Assembly (NCBI GenBank): GCA_019119085.1
Contig: DWXT01000160.1
Coordinates: 1-13,477 of the forward strand
From: Flavonifractor avistercoris
Lineage (GTDB): Bacteria; Bacillota; Clostridia; Oscillospirales; Oscillospiraceae
Direction: 5' to 3'
Length of the DNA stretch: 13,477 nt
Shown here: piece after piece, positions 5,589 to 13,374 of the stretch
How positions within the stretch are numbered: the stretch's first letter is position 1
Layout: every line of letters begins with the position of its first letter
Program-made: the position numbers and the translations under genes
Notes under the pieces: model-generated
What the model saw: the letters and a program-made list of their open reading frames with translations, nothing else
The model's database searches: none
Told to the model about the DNA's origin: nothing

Positions 5589-7234
5589 TGGCAAAAAAGC
5601 AAGCGGAGCGGAGGCCGCCCGGACGCATCAAGTCCTCCATTGTGGCCCGGCTCAACACCCGGCTGTTCTTCCGGCTGCTGGGCATCTACTTCACCATGGA
5701 TCTGCTGCTCACCCTCCTGTTCTGCGGCGGGCTGTTCGTGTGGGCGGAGGGCCAGGCGGCCCAGATCAGCGCCCTGGTGGAGGAGCGGGGCGTGCCCACG
5801 GCGGAGGCCACCGAGTGGATGGGCGCGGGCAGCTACACCGTGGTGGCCGGCGCGCCGGAGGAGCTGGAGACCGGCTGGCTGGTCACCGACGAGGCCGCCG
5901 TGGTGACGGACATGGCGGCAGATACCAGCGCCCCGGCGGAGAACACCGCCAGCACCGTGGTGATCACCGGTGGCACGGCGGGACAGGCGGCCGAGGCCGG
6001 CAGCGCCCTGGCGCCCCTGGGCTTCCGCCTGCCCGGCTGGCTCCCCTCCCCGGCGGAGACCGAGGGCGGCGTGCGCTGGTTCAACCCGGGCACGGTGGAT
6101 CTGCTCTTCCTGGTGACCTTCTCCACCGGGGACACCACCAGCTACACCCTCTATCTGCCCCACAACGGCGACCCCTACACCATCCAGATCGACCTGAGCA
6201 GTCCGGCGGCCATCTTCGTGTTCGCCGCCCGGGTGCTGCTCATCTGCCAGCTGGTCAGCCTGATCACCAACCTGTTCAAGAACGCCGGCTCCATCAAGAA
6301 GGTGCTCCGCCCCATTCAGGAGCTGGCCGCCACCGCGGCCAAGCTCAACCAGGCCGAGCGCATGTCGCCGGAGGAGCTGCGGGCCCTGGCGGGCAAGCTG
6401 GATGAGATCAACGCCACCCATCTGGATCAGCGGGTGTCGGTCTCCGGCACCCAGCGGGAGCTGCAGACCCTGGCCCAGGCCATCAACGCCATGCTGGACC
6501 GCATCGACGAGGCCTACCGCTCCCAGATGCGCTTCGTCTCCGACGCCAGCCATGAGCTGCGCACCCCCATCGCGGTGATCCAGGGGTACGCCAACCTGCT
6601 CAACCGCTGGGGCAAGGACGACCCCGCCACCCGGCAGGAGGCCATCGACGCCATCCGGGCCGAGGCCGACTCCATGAAGGAGCTGGTGGAGCAGCTGCTG
6701 TTCCTGGCACGGGGGGACAACGACTCCATGCACATCCAGATGGAGATGTTCGACCTGACCGAGGTGGCCGCCGAGGTGCTCAAGGAGACCGAGATGATCG
6801 ACCAGACCCACACCTTTGCCGCCAGGTGGGAGGGGGCGGTACCCGTGCGGGCCGACGTGGGCCTGACCAAGCAGGCCCTGCGCATCCTGGTGGACAACGC
6901 CATCAAGTACACCGCCGCCGGGGGGCGCATCACCCTGTCCGCTGGGGTGAAGGACGGCTTCGCCCGCCTGTCCGTCCAGGACGAGGGCCAGGGCATCGAC
7001 GCGGAGAGCCTGCCCCACATCTTCGACCGGTTCTACCGCACCGACGAGTCCCGGGCCCGCCAGACCGGCGGCACCGGCCTGGGGCTGGCCATCGCCAAGT
7101 GGATCGTGGATCGCCACGGCGGCTGGTTCGAGGTGCGCTCCTGGCCCGGCGTGGGCACCCGCATGACCATCGTGCTCCCCCTGGCCGCCCTGGGCGGCAA
7201 CGCCGAGGACGAGGAGGAGCAGCAGTCCGCGTAA
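5588..7234 (+). CDS. Sensor histidine kinase (two transmembrane segments, HAMP-like, HisKA, HATPase_c)
   Basis: A 548-residue, full-length class I kinase. The first membrane segment is at about 28-52 and the second at about 207-232, enclosing about 150 residues of extracytoplasmic sensor rich in Ala/Thr/Gly with no family I recognise. A HAMP-like linker follows (KKVLRPIQELAATAAKLNQ ... LQTLAQAINAMLDRID) and appears to carry about 25 extra residues. The phosphoacceptor is His322 in FVSDASHELRTPIAVIQGYA. The ATP-binding domain has the N-box DNAIKYT, the G1 box DEGQGID, the F-box FDRFYRTDE and the G2 box GGTGLGLAIAKWIV. The start ATG overlaps the flavodoxin-like stop by one base, with GGAGGG upstream. 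The protein ends in an acidic tail. Probable partner of the response regulator at 4237-4923; the general layout resembles ArlS-type kinases. Confidence 0.93.
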   Translation: MAKKQAERRPPGRIKSSIVARLNTRLFFRLLGIYFTMDLLLTLLFCGGLFVWAEGQAAQISALVEERGVPTAEATEWMGAGSYTVVAGAPEELETGWLVTDEAAVVTDMAADTSAPAENTASTVVITGGTAGQAAEAGSALAPLGFRLPGWLPSPAETEGGVRWFNPGTVDLLFLVTFSTGDTTSYTLYLPHNGDPYTIQIDLSSPAAIFVFAARVLLICQLVSLITNLFKNAGSIKKVLRPIQELAATAAKLNQAERMSPEELRALAGKLDEINATHLDQRVSVSGTQRELQTLAQAINAMLDRIDEAYRSQMRFVSDASHELRTPIAVIQGYANLLNRWGKDDPATRQEAIDAIRAEADSMKELVEQLLFLARGDNDSMHIQMEMFDLTEVAAEVLKETEMIDQTHTFAARWEGAVPVRADVGLTKQALRILVDNAIKYTAAGGRITLSAGVKDGFARLSVQDEGQGIDAESLPHIFDRFYRTDESRARQTGGTGLGLAIAKWIVDRHGGWFEVRSWPGVGTRMTIVLPLAALGGNAEDEEEQQSA

Positions 7235-7246
7235 TCCATCAGAATA

Positions 7247-7285
7247 AGCCGGGGGCGGAGAAATTCTCCGCCCCCGGCTCTTTTA
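7247..7285. terminator. Bidirectional intrinsic terminator between convergent operons
   Basis: A 15-16-bp perfect stem (7247-7262 with 7264-7279, core GCCGGGGGCGGAGAA) sits 13 bp after the kinase stop and 12 bp after the leftward M56 gene stop. Rightward it is followed by TCTTTTA. Leftward it is followed by TTATTCT. It serves both convergent transcripts. Confidence 0.85.
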
Positions 7286-7290
7286 TGCCG

Positions 7291-10200
7291 TTATGTCCCG
7301 TACTCCGCCGCCAGGGCATACAGGTCGGTCTCCCCCGTACCCTGGAACCAGTAGTTCCAGTAGTCGTCCATATAATAGTAGACCAGATTGCCGGGATAGA
7401 CCGTGATGTTGACATAGTGATCCGGGCTGTCCACAAAGATCCCCTCCGTTCCCTCCGGAGCGGGCTCGCCGGGCGTCCAGGACAGGCTGTCGATGGCCGC
7501 GGCCAGGGCCTCTCCCCCCGGGATGGGATCCCCCTCCCGCTCCAGGAACCAGCCCTGGAACATCTCCGGGAACCCGGCGGCCGCCTTGGTCTCCCACAGA
7601 TAGGCCAGGCGGGTGTAAAGCTGGTCGTAGCCGCTGGTGCACCGCCAGATCCGGCTGTCTGAACCTATCCAGACCTGGGCATAGGGCGACTCCCAGGACA
7701 GGGACAGATAGTCCAGCCCCATGCCCTGGAAGCGGACGTGGTAGTTGCCGTAGGGGGGCTCGCCGGCCGGCGGTTCTTCCTCCGTCCAGTCCACCTGCTC
7801 CACCACCTCCCAGGTGCACTCGTCCAGCCAAGCCCGCACCGTGTCCAGCTCCGACTGGTACAGGTATTCAATCCCCGGCCCGCTGGCCCCGTCCTTGTGC
7901 CCCCAGAACTCGAGGGGATCGTCCTTGCTGAAGAGCCATGTCAGGGCGGTGGAGGGGCTTTCTGCCTTTAGCGTCGCCGTGGCCAGGTAGAGGTCGAAGG
8001 TGTCCGCAATGTCGGTGGGGCCCTCCAGGGCGAAGGCATCCAGGGACAGCTCCCGGTCGGTATACGCCTGCTCAAACTCCAGGGCTACCTGCATTGGATC
8101 CAGCAGGCCGGGCCGGTGCCCCTCGTCGCAGGCGGCCTGAAGGGATGCGTAGTATTCGTCCATGGTCTGGTCACTTTCCGGGATCACCAGATGCTTGTTT
8201 CCGGCGTCATCGTACCAGCGATCCACGCACCAGATCCCGTCCTCTCCCTGGGTGACGGGCTGGGAGAGCACCAGGGTGTACACGGTGTCCGCCTGCTCCT
8301 CATAGCCGCTGAGGCCGTAATAGGGATAGTAGCGCACCGTATAGTGCTCCCCCTCCTGATAGGAGAGGTTCATGCTGACCCGCTGATAAAAGAGATCCTC
8401 CTCCAAGGGGGTGAGGCCGATATCGGCGGCCAGCTTCTCCAGCCACGCCGTAAGCGTCTCCTCCGTGTTCTGATAGCCCTCCATATGCTCGGGGTCGAAA
8501 TTCACATCGGTGGGGGTGAGGCACACATAGTACCAGTCCGCGTCCCGCCCCAGGTAAGAGGCGCCCCCGATCAAGTCCCAGGTAGTATAAGACTGCTCAA
8601 ACTCCACCGGCGTATAGCGGGCCACGTCCAGCATCCAGCCGCCCCATTCGGTGTTGTAGTCCGGCTCGTAGTAGTAGGAGGCCAGCACGCCGGAGCTGTT
8701 TTCGGTCACGTCCCCCGGCTCAACCACCACCACCCTGTCCGGCAGGCTGCCCGGCAGGGCGGCCAGGCGGCTCTCCAGGGGGACGCTGTCCCCTTCCTCC
8801 ACGGCCAGGTTGGACACAAACTGCCAGCTGTCCCCGTGCTCCCGCAGGGTGACCTCTTTGAGATCATCGACCAGGAAGGTGGCGTCGTAGATCAGGCGCA
8901 CAAGATCGCCGTTTCGCTCCCCGCTGGTAAACGTGACGGAGGCGCGGTAGTTGGTGTCTCCGTGGAAATAGTAGTAAATATCATACTCGGGCAGATAAGT
9001 AAAATTGTCCAGCCCCACCTGGTTGGTCTCGTCCAGGGTGAGGCCCAGGTACTCCTCCAGCACCGCGTCCATCCGGGCGGTGGTCAGAATGGTGGCCGGA
9101 CAGTCGGGGTCTTCTCCCCCTATAGCGGCCAGCATAGCGGCCTCCAGCTCCGCCGCGTCCACGCCCTCCGGCGCATCGGCGTAGTTGGCGGCCCCGTCCC
9201 CGCAGTAGAACAGCTCAAACAGGTCGACGTCCTCCGGATTTTCATAGGTGGAGCTCAAAAACTGGTTGCGGATGTTCAGGTAGTCCCCGTTGAAGAACTC
9301 GTCTCCGTTGAACCAGGCCAGCTCCTCGTCGGACAGGGGCTCCCAGGTGTCGCTCCGCCCGCCGGTGAAGGTGCACCCCACCGCCAGGCCCACGAGAAAG
9401 GCCGCCGCCGCAAAGGCGGTCAGCAGGGTTCTGGGCCTCCTGGCGATCATGGCGATGCGCTCCTTCAGGCCGGACTTGCCGGCGGTCATGGTGGTGGCGC
9501 AGCAGAAAAGGTCGGTGAGTGCTGGCTTGGTGGTCACCAGCCGGATCAGCGCCCGGCCGTAGGCCGCCCGGGTGGGGCCGTCCGCGTGCCGAAGGGCCCC
9601 CTCGTCGCAGGCCAGCTCCCCGTCCCGCTTGGACAGGGCGGCGGAGAGCCACACCAGAGGGTTGTACCAGTGGAGAGCCAGGGCCGCCCCCCGCAGCACC
9701 GCCCAGACGTGGTCGCCGTGGCGGCGGTGGGTGAGCTCATGGGAGAGCACGTGGCCCAGCACCGCCGGATCCTCCGCCGCCGCGGGGGTCAGGTACACCG
9801 CCGGGCGGGGGAAGCCATACAGGCAGGGGGAGGGCAGCCCCCGGGCCACATATACCGGAACGGCCAGCCCCGGAATTGGATGGGCCCGCCGCACCCGCCG
9901 CAGGCGGAGGTAGAACCGCAGGTTGGAGATCACCAGTGCGGCGGCCACAGCCGCCGCACCCGCCAGCCACACGGCGGTGAGCACCCCCTGCCAGGGGATG
10001 GGCTCCGGCGGGGAGGGCGTCTGGATCGGCTCCCCCTCCCCCGTCGGCTCCGCTGGGGCGGCGGGCTGGACGGGATCTGCCTCTCCGTCCCCCGCCGGTT
10101 CGGCTGGCTGCGTCTGCACGCCGCCGCCGTCAATCGGGGCGGGGGCGGTGACGGTGCCCTGGCTCACCTCCACCTCCGTCCGGGGCAGGTAGTTGAGCAC

Positions 10201-10362
10201 GCTCAGGCCCGTCTGGGCCACCGTGCCGGGGATGAGCAGGCGCACCAGCACCACCAGCCACAGGGCGTATTGCAGCCGCAGGGACAGCTTCCCCCGGAAG
10301 ATCCGGCGCACCAGCAGGACGATGAGAATCAGCAGGGACGACGTGATGATCCACTCAGTCAT
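7291..10362 (-). CDS. BlaR1-like M56 family membrane metallopeptidase with large unfamiliar sensor region
   Basis: A 1023-residue protein. The first ~330 residues have BlaR1/MecR1 topology: membrane segments at about 2-20, 30-50 and 126-148, a Pro/Glu-rich outer loop between the second and third (about 60-124), a cytoplasmic zinc protease loop with HVLSHELTHRRHGDH (His208, Glu209, His212), GELACDEG with a further zinc-ligand Glu, then a fourth segment ending LVGLAVGCTF. About 690 residues follow on the outer side. They are rich in Tyr, Trp, Asp and Glu (GIWCVDRWYDDAG, YYYMDDYWNYWFQGTG) and lack the SxxK/SxN/KTG set of the penicillin-binding sensor. The start overlaps the blaI-type stop by 8 bp, so the two genes are coupled. 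By analogy with BlaR1, signal binding outside would activate the protease and lift BlaI-type repression; the ligand is unknown and need not be a beta-lactam. Confidence 0.88.
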   Translation of the reverse strand: MTEWIITSSLLILIVLLVRRIFRGKLSLRLQYALWLVVLVRLLIPGTVAQTGLSVLNYLPRTEVEVSQGTVTAPAPIDGGGVQTQPAEPAGDGEADPVQPAAPAEPTGEGEPIQTPSPPEPIPWQGVLTAVWLAGAAAVAAALVISNLRFYLRLRRVRRAHPIPGLAVPVYVARGLPSPCLYGFPRPAVYLTPAAAEDPAVLGHVLSHELTHRRHGDHVWAVLRGAALALHWYNPLVWLSAALSKRDGELACDEGALRHADGPTRAAYGRALIRLVTTKPALTDLFCCATTMTAGKSGLKERIAMIARRPRTLLTAFAAAAFLVGLAVGCTFTGGRSDTWEPLSDEELAWFNGDEFFNGDYLNIRNQFLSSTYENPEDVDLFELFYCGDGAANYADAPEGVDAAELEAAMLAAIGGEDPDCPATILTTARMDAVLEEYLGLTLDETNQVGLDNFTYLPEYDIYYYFHGDTNYRASVTFTSGERNGDLVRLIYDATFLVDDLKEVTLREHGDSWQFVSNLAVEEGDSVPLESRLAALPGSLPDRVVVVEPGDVTENSSGVLASYYYEPDYNTEWGGWMLDVARYTPVEFEQSYTTWDLIGGASYLGRDADWYYVCLTPTDVNFDPEHMEGYQNTEETLTAWLEKLAADIGLTPLEEDLFYQRVSMNLSYQEGEHYTVRYYPYYGLSGYEEQADTVYTLVLSQPVTQGEDGIWCVDRWYDDAGNKHLVIPESDQTMDEYYASLQAACDEGHRPGLLDPMQVALEFEQAYTDRELSLDAFALEGPTDIADTFDLYLATATLKAESPSTALTWLFSKDDPLEFWGHKDGASGPGIEYLYQSELDTVRAWLDECTWEVVEQVDWTEEEPPAGEPPYGNYHVRFQGMGLDYLSLSWESPYAQVWIGSDSRIWRCTSGYDQLYTRLAYLWETKAAAGFPEMFQGWFLEREGDPIPGGEALAAAIDSLSWTPGEPAPEGTEGIFVDSPDHYVNITVYPGNLVYYYMDDYWNYWFQGTGETDLYALAAEYGT

Positions 10363-10738
10363 GGCGGCTCTCCTCCAGTCCCTTCAAAATGTCGTAGAGG
10401 GCGTCCAGCTCCTCCTGGCTCAGCTCCTCGGGCTGGGCGGCGGCGCTCATGAGCAGCTCCACGCTGCCCTTCCCCACCCGGCGGAGGAAGCTGCGGGTCT
10501 CCCCCACCACGGCGGCCCGGCGGTCTACCGCCGGGGCGTACTGCCGGGCCCGCCCCTCCTGGGTGCAGGCCAGCAGGCCCTTGTCGGTCATCCGCTTGAG
10601 CACCGTGGTGGTGGTGCCCTTGGCCCAGCCCTCCCGCGCAGACAGCGTGCGGGCCAGCTGGGTCATGGTCTGGGGAGCCTTCTCCCACAGGCAGTCCAGC
10701 ACCGCCCACTCCGTACCCGTCAGCCGTACCGGCTCCAT
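10355..10738 (-). CDS. BlaI/MecI/CopY-family transcriptional repressor
   Basis: A 127-residue protein of standard family length. The winged helix spans about 5-72 (LTGTEWAVLDCLWEKAP, MTQLARTLSAREGWAKGTTT, TVLKRMTDKGLLACTQEGRARQYAP). The C-terminal helices (about 80-122) provide dimerisation and contain the region cut by BlaR1-type proteases in known systems. GAGGTG lies 6 nt before the ATG. It is the first gene of the two-gene operon with the M56 protease (8-bp overlap) and presumably represses its own promoter through the two 17-bp operator-like sites at 10761-10811. No beta-lactamase gene lies in the window. Confidence 0.93.
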   Translation of the reverse strand: MEPVRLTGTEWAVLDCLWEKAPQTMTQLARTLSAREGWAKGTTTTVLKRMTDKGLLACTQEGRARQYAPAVDRRAAVVGETRSFLRRVGKGSVELLMSAAAQPEELSQEELDALYDILKGLEESRHD

Positions 10739-10760
10739 GCAATCACCTCATTCCGTAAAA

Positions 10761-10777
10761 GGCAGACTTTGTCTACC
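10761..10777. promoter_or_regulatory. Operator-like site 1 for the BlaI-type repressor
   Basis: GGCAGACTTTGTCTACC is an imperfect palindrome (GG.AGAC-TTT-GTCT.CC) covering the predicted transcription start of the blaI-type gene. It matches site 2 at 13 of 17 positions, and the centres of the two sites are 34 bp apart. Confidence 0.7.
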
Positions 10778-10780
10778 TGT

Positions 10781-10809
10781 AATGTATCACAGAAGGCAGA
10801 CAATGTCAA
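10781..10809 (-). promoter_or_regulatory. Promoter of the blaI-blaR1-like operon
   Basis: On the minus strand a perfect TTGACA -35 (10804-10809), a 17-nt spacer and a TACATT -10 (10781-10786) precede the blaI-type ATG by about 42 bp. The -35 lies inside operator-like site 2 and the transcription start inside site 1, the expected layout for autorepression. Confidence 0.8.
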
Positions 10810-10811
10810 CC
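10795..10811. promoter_or_regulatory. Operator-like site 2 for the BlaI-type repressor
   Basis: GGCAGACAATGTCAACC keeps the GG..GAC-N3-GTC..CC symmetry of site 1 and overlaps the -35 box of the blaI-type promoter. It ends next to the predicted -35 region of the divergent aminopeptidase promoter, so occupancy could affect both directions. Confidence 0.7.
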
Positions 10812-10840
10812 TTTTCTTTTGGGGCGGAATATCGTATAAT
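10812..10840 (+). promoter_or_regulatory. Promoter of the M18 aminopeptidase gene
   Basis: A perfect TATAAT (10835-10840) lies 25 bp before the ATG. At 17-nt spacing the -35 is TTTTCT, a weak match directly beside operator-like site 2. Confidence 0.6.
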
Positions 10841-10865
10841 GTGGGGGAACAAAGGAGGGATTGCC

Positions 10866-12164
10866 ATGCAGACCACAGATCTGCTCATGGAGTACATAGA
10901 AAACAGCCCCAGCCCCTACCACGCGGTGCACAGCGCCGCCGTCCTGCTGGAGGAGGCGGGCTTCACCCGGCTGGAGGAGTGCGCCCCCTGGACGCTGGAG
11001 GGGGGGCGGGGCTACTACACCACCCGCAACCAGAGCAGCCTGATCGCCTTCCGCCTTCCGGAGGGCGCGCCGGAGGGGTGGCGCCTGGCCGCCGCCCACA
11101 GCGACTCCCCCACCTTCCACGTGAAGAACGACGCCCTGGAGGGGGATTCCCGCTACATCCGCCTGTCGGTGGAGGGCTACGGCGGCATGAACTGCGCCAG
11201 CTGGCTGGATCGCCCCCTCACCGTGGCGGGGCGGGCCATTGTGCGCACGGGCGAGGGCGTGGAGGGCCGGCTGGTATACCTGGATCAGGATCTGCTCACC
11301 ATACCCAGCCTGGCCATCCATCAGCAGCGGGACGTGAACCGCGGCCACGACTACAACGCTCAGAAGGACATGCAGCCCCTGTACGCCCTCTCCGGCGGAA
11401 CGCCCCTCACCGCCCTGATCGCGGAGGAGCTGGGGGTGGAGGCGGGGGACATCCTGTCCACCGACCTGATGCTCTGCCCCCGGCAGCGGCCGGTGTACCT
11501 GGGGCCGGAGGGGGAGCTGTTCCAGGCCCCCCGCATCGACGATCTGGGCTGCGCCTACGCCGCGCTGGAGGGCTTCCTCACCGCCGGGGGAAGCCGGCGG
11601 TTCGGGCAGATCTACTGCCTCTTCGACAACGAGGAGGTGGGCAGCGGCACCCGCCAGGGGGCCCTGAGCACCTTCCTGCCCGATGTGCTCTCCCGCATCG
11701 GGGAGGTGCTGGGCCTGTCGGCCCAGGATACCCGCCGGGCCCTGGCCAACAGCCTGCTCCTCTCCGCCGACAACGGCCACGCCGTCCACCCCAACTTCCC
11801 CGAGAAGGCCGACCCGGCCAACAGGGTCTACCCCAACGGCGGGGTGGTGGTGAAAGTCGCCGCCAGCCAGAAGTACACCACCACCGGCCTCACCGCCGGG
11901 CTATTCCAGGCCATCTGCCAGAAGGCGGAGGTGCCGGTGCAGGTGTTCGCCAACCGGGCCGACGAGCCCGGCGGCTCCACCCTGGGCAACCTCCTGGGCC
12001 GCCAGGTGAGCATACCCATGGTGGACATCGGCATGGCCCAGCTGGCCATGCATGCCGCCGTGGAGACGGCGGGCAGCCGGGATCCGGAGTACCTGGCCAT
12101 GGCCTGCGCCGCCCTCTACCAGGCGGAGTTCACCCTCACCGCCGACGGCATCTACCGGTTCTGA
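10866..12164 (+). CDS. M18 family aminopeptidase (aspartyl aminopeptidase type)
   Basis: A 432-residue, full-length cytoplasmic zinc peptidase that removes N-terminal, often acidic, residues from peptides. The co-catalytic zinc motifs are all present: AAAHSDSPTFHVK (His78), RGHDYNAQKDMQPLYAL, PRIDDLGCAYAALEGF (Asp225), CLFDNEEVGSGTRQGA (Glu256/Glu257), SADNGHAVHPNFPEKADP (Asp302, His305, His308) and DIGMAQLAMHAAVET (His396). The N-terminus LLMEYIENSPSPYHAVHSAA is typical of the family. AAAGGAGGG sits 7 nt before the ATG. It corresponds to the proteins named ApeA/ApeB in some annotations; I cannot assign one. It is divergent from the blaI-type repressor and shares its operator region, so shared control is possible but not shown. 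Confidence 0.95.
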   Translation: MQTTDLLMEYIENSPSPYHAVHSAAVLLEEAGFTRLEECAPWTLEGGRGYYTTRNQSSLIAFRLPEGAPEGWRLAAAHSDSPTFHVKNDALEGDSRYIRLSVEGYGGMNCASWLDRPLTVAGRAIVRTGEGVEGRLVYLDQDLLTIPSLAIHQQRDVNRGHDYNAQKDMQPLYALSGGTPLTALIAEELGVEAGDILSTDLMLCPRQRPVYLGPEGELFQAPRIDDLGCAYAALEGFLTAGGSRRFGQIYCLFDNEEVGSGTRQGALSTFLPDVLSRIGEVLGLSAQDTRRALANSLLLSADNGHAVHPNFPEKADPANRVYPNGGVVVKVAASQKYTTTGLTAGLFQAICQKAEVPVQVFANRADEPGGSTLGNLLGRQVSIPMVDIGMAQLAMHAAVETAGSRDPEYLAMACAALYQAEFTLTADGIYRF

Positions 12165-12171
12165 AACAAAG

Positions 12172-12206
12172 CAGCGCCCCCGCGTGCCAGGCACGCGGGG
12201 GCGCTG
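12172..12206. terminator. Terminator hairpin between convergent genes
   Basis: A perfect 16-bp stem (12172-12187 with 12191-12206) with the loop CAG stands between the aminopeptidase stop and the leftward membrane protein stop. The leftward side is followed by a T-rich CTTTGTTTC; the rightward side has no T-run. It is probably the terminator of the MarR/YczE-like operon and a 3' stabiliser for the peptidase message. Confidence 0.7.
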
Positions 12207-12222
12207 TCCGGTCTGGGGGCGT

Positions 12223-12855
12223 TCAGCCGGCCTCCGGCTCCGCAGGTGCGGAGGGGAGCAGAAGGCGGCCCTCATACAGCCGGATAATCCGCCCCAGCAG
12301 CAGGGCGGACAGGACGGTTCCCACGCCGATGCCGTAGAACGGCGCGTGGTTCACGAGGCAGAGCAGGGCGCTGACGGCCACCAGGGTGATGTCAAAGCCG
12401 TTTTTCACCCTGGAAAACACCACGTGGAAGACCTCGGAGATGGTCTTGACGATGCCGTCTGTGGGGGTGAGAACCAGGTCGGTTCTGACGCACAGGAAGA
12501 CGCCCATGGCCGTGACGAACATGGTCAGGAGGAACAGCGCCACCCGCACCGCCGCGGGGAAGGGCAGCTCCGGCACCAGGAAATCATAAAAGTCGGTCAG
12601 GATGCCAAAGGCAAAGGACAGCGGAATCTCCAGCAGGTAGACCAGGGTGATCCTCCGGGACAGGATGCACTGGCACGCCACAAAGAGCAGGTAGCAGAGA
12701 ATCGAGGCCGCCCCCAGGGACACGGCGTAGATCTCCGAGATGGCATACATCACCGAGCTGAAGGCCGCCACCCCCATGGCGTACCGGATGTTGAGCACCA
12801 CGGAGACCGCGATCAGGTTCAGCCCGATCAGATACAGAATCACTCGTTTTTTCAA
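12223..12855 (-). CDS. YczE/YitT-like integral membrane protein (DUF6198-type)
   Basis: A 210-residue membrane protein with about five hydrophobic segments (about 6-24, 33-62, 72-95, 100-124, 148-190). It begins MKKRVILYLIGLNLIAVSVV and contains LCVRTDLVLTPTDGIVKTIS followed by EVF, resembling the G.DP.D.....S conserved loop of the YitT/YczE/YyaS group. The start codon is TTG, chosen because GGAGG lies 7 nt upstream and no ATG fits. It lies 44 bp behind the MarR gene and is read from the same promoter. The substrate or role is unknown; MarR control suggests induction by a small molecule, perhaps as an exporter or protective membrane protein. Confidence 0.8.
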   Translation of the reverse strand: MKKRVILYLIGLNLIAVSVVLNIRYAMGVAAFSSVMYAISEIYAVSLGAASILCYLLFVACQCILSRRITLVYLLEIPLSFAFGILTDFYDFLVPELPFPAAVRVALFLLTMFVTAMGVFLCVRTDLVLTPTDGIVKTISEVFHVVFSRVKNGFDITLVAVSALLCLVNHAPFYGIGVGTVLSALLLGRIIRLYEGRLLLPSAPAEPEAG

Positions 12856-12899
12856 TCAGATACCTCCATACGGGAAAGTTCAGGGGCGCGCGGCCCCGC

Positions 12900-13325
12900 T
12901 CACAGGGCGTCTAGGTTGTCCAGGGCCCGGGACAGCAGGGTGAGAAACTGGGCCCGCTCCGCCGTGCCCATGCCGCGGAGCAGCCTGTCCCCCAGGTGGG
13001 TGCCGTTCTGCTCCATCTTCCGGAACAGCGCCCGCCCCTCGTCCGTAACGGAGATCGTCTTATACCGCCCGTCCTCCCGGGAGACGGACAGCGTGATGAG
13101 CCCCTTTTCCGCCATGCGGGCCGCAATCCCCCTGGCCGTCTGGTGGGTGACCCCCAGATAGTCCTTCAGATCCGACACGGTTTTCCCGCTGCGGCGGGCC
13201 AGGTAGACCAGGCTGTCCGCCTGGGCCGCAGTGAGGCCCAGGCTGCGGATGTCCGCATTCCGCCGGCTGGTGATCCGGTTGGCCAGCTTCAGGATCTCCC
13301 GCGCCAGGACGTATTCCGCCTCCAC
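12900..13325 (-). CDS. MarR-family transcriptional regulator
   Basis: A 141-residue protein of usual family length. The winged helix runs from about 31 to 95: LTAAQADSLVYLARRSGKTV, SDLKDYLGVTHQTARGIAAR, MAEKGLITLSVSREDGRYKT, then ISVTDEGRALF, with the DGR wing motif of MarR proteins. Flanking helices at both ends form the dimer interface. The start is GTG, with AAAGGGGGA upstream. It is the first gene of a two-gene operon with the YczE/YitT-like membrane protein. A perfect 20-bp palindrome overlaps the -10 of its promoter, the classical arrangement for autorepression relieved by a ligand. Confidence 0.92.
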   Translation of the reverse strand: MEAEYVLAREILKLANRITSRRNADIRSLGLTAAQADSLVYLARRSGKTVSDLKDYLGVTHQTARGIAARMAEKGLITLSVSREDGRYKTISVTDEGRALFRKMEQNGTHLGDRLLRGMGTAERAQFLTLLSRALDNLDAL

Positions 13326-13354
13326 GGCAGTTCCCCCTTTCGTTCCCCTTTCAA

Positions 13355-13374
13355 ATATACAGCATGCTGTATAT
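13355..13374. promoter_or_regulatory. Perfect palindromic operator for the MarR regulator
   Basis: ATATACAGCATGCTGTATAT is a perfect 20-bp palindrome, the size and AT-flanked form typical of MarR dimer sites. It overlaps the last two bases of the predicted -10 and covers the transcription start, so binding would block transcription of the MarR operon. Confidence 0.85.

Noticed and set aside
8300..8524. Small minus-strand open frame inside the M56 gene
   Set aside because: It overlaps the M56 coding frame on the same strand, with no ribosome binding site and no recognisable product.
8116..10452. 778-residue plus-strand open frame opposite the M56 gene
   Set aside because: It is the complement of a strongly supported coding sequence, is rich in Gly/His/Gln/Arg with no domain, and lacks a ribosome binding site. 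Long antisense frames are expected in GC-rich genes.
10193..12337. 714-residue plus-strand open frame across the blaI-type gene and aminopeptidase
   Set aside because: It runs through the BlaI-type gene, the intergenic operators and a shifted frame of the M18 gene, with low-complexity composition. The M18 frame carries all family motifs instead.
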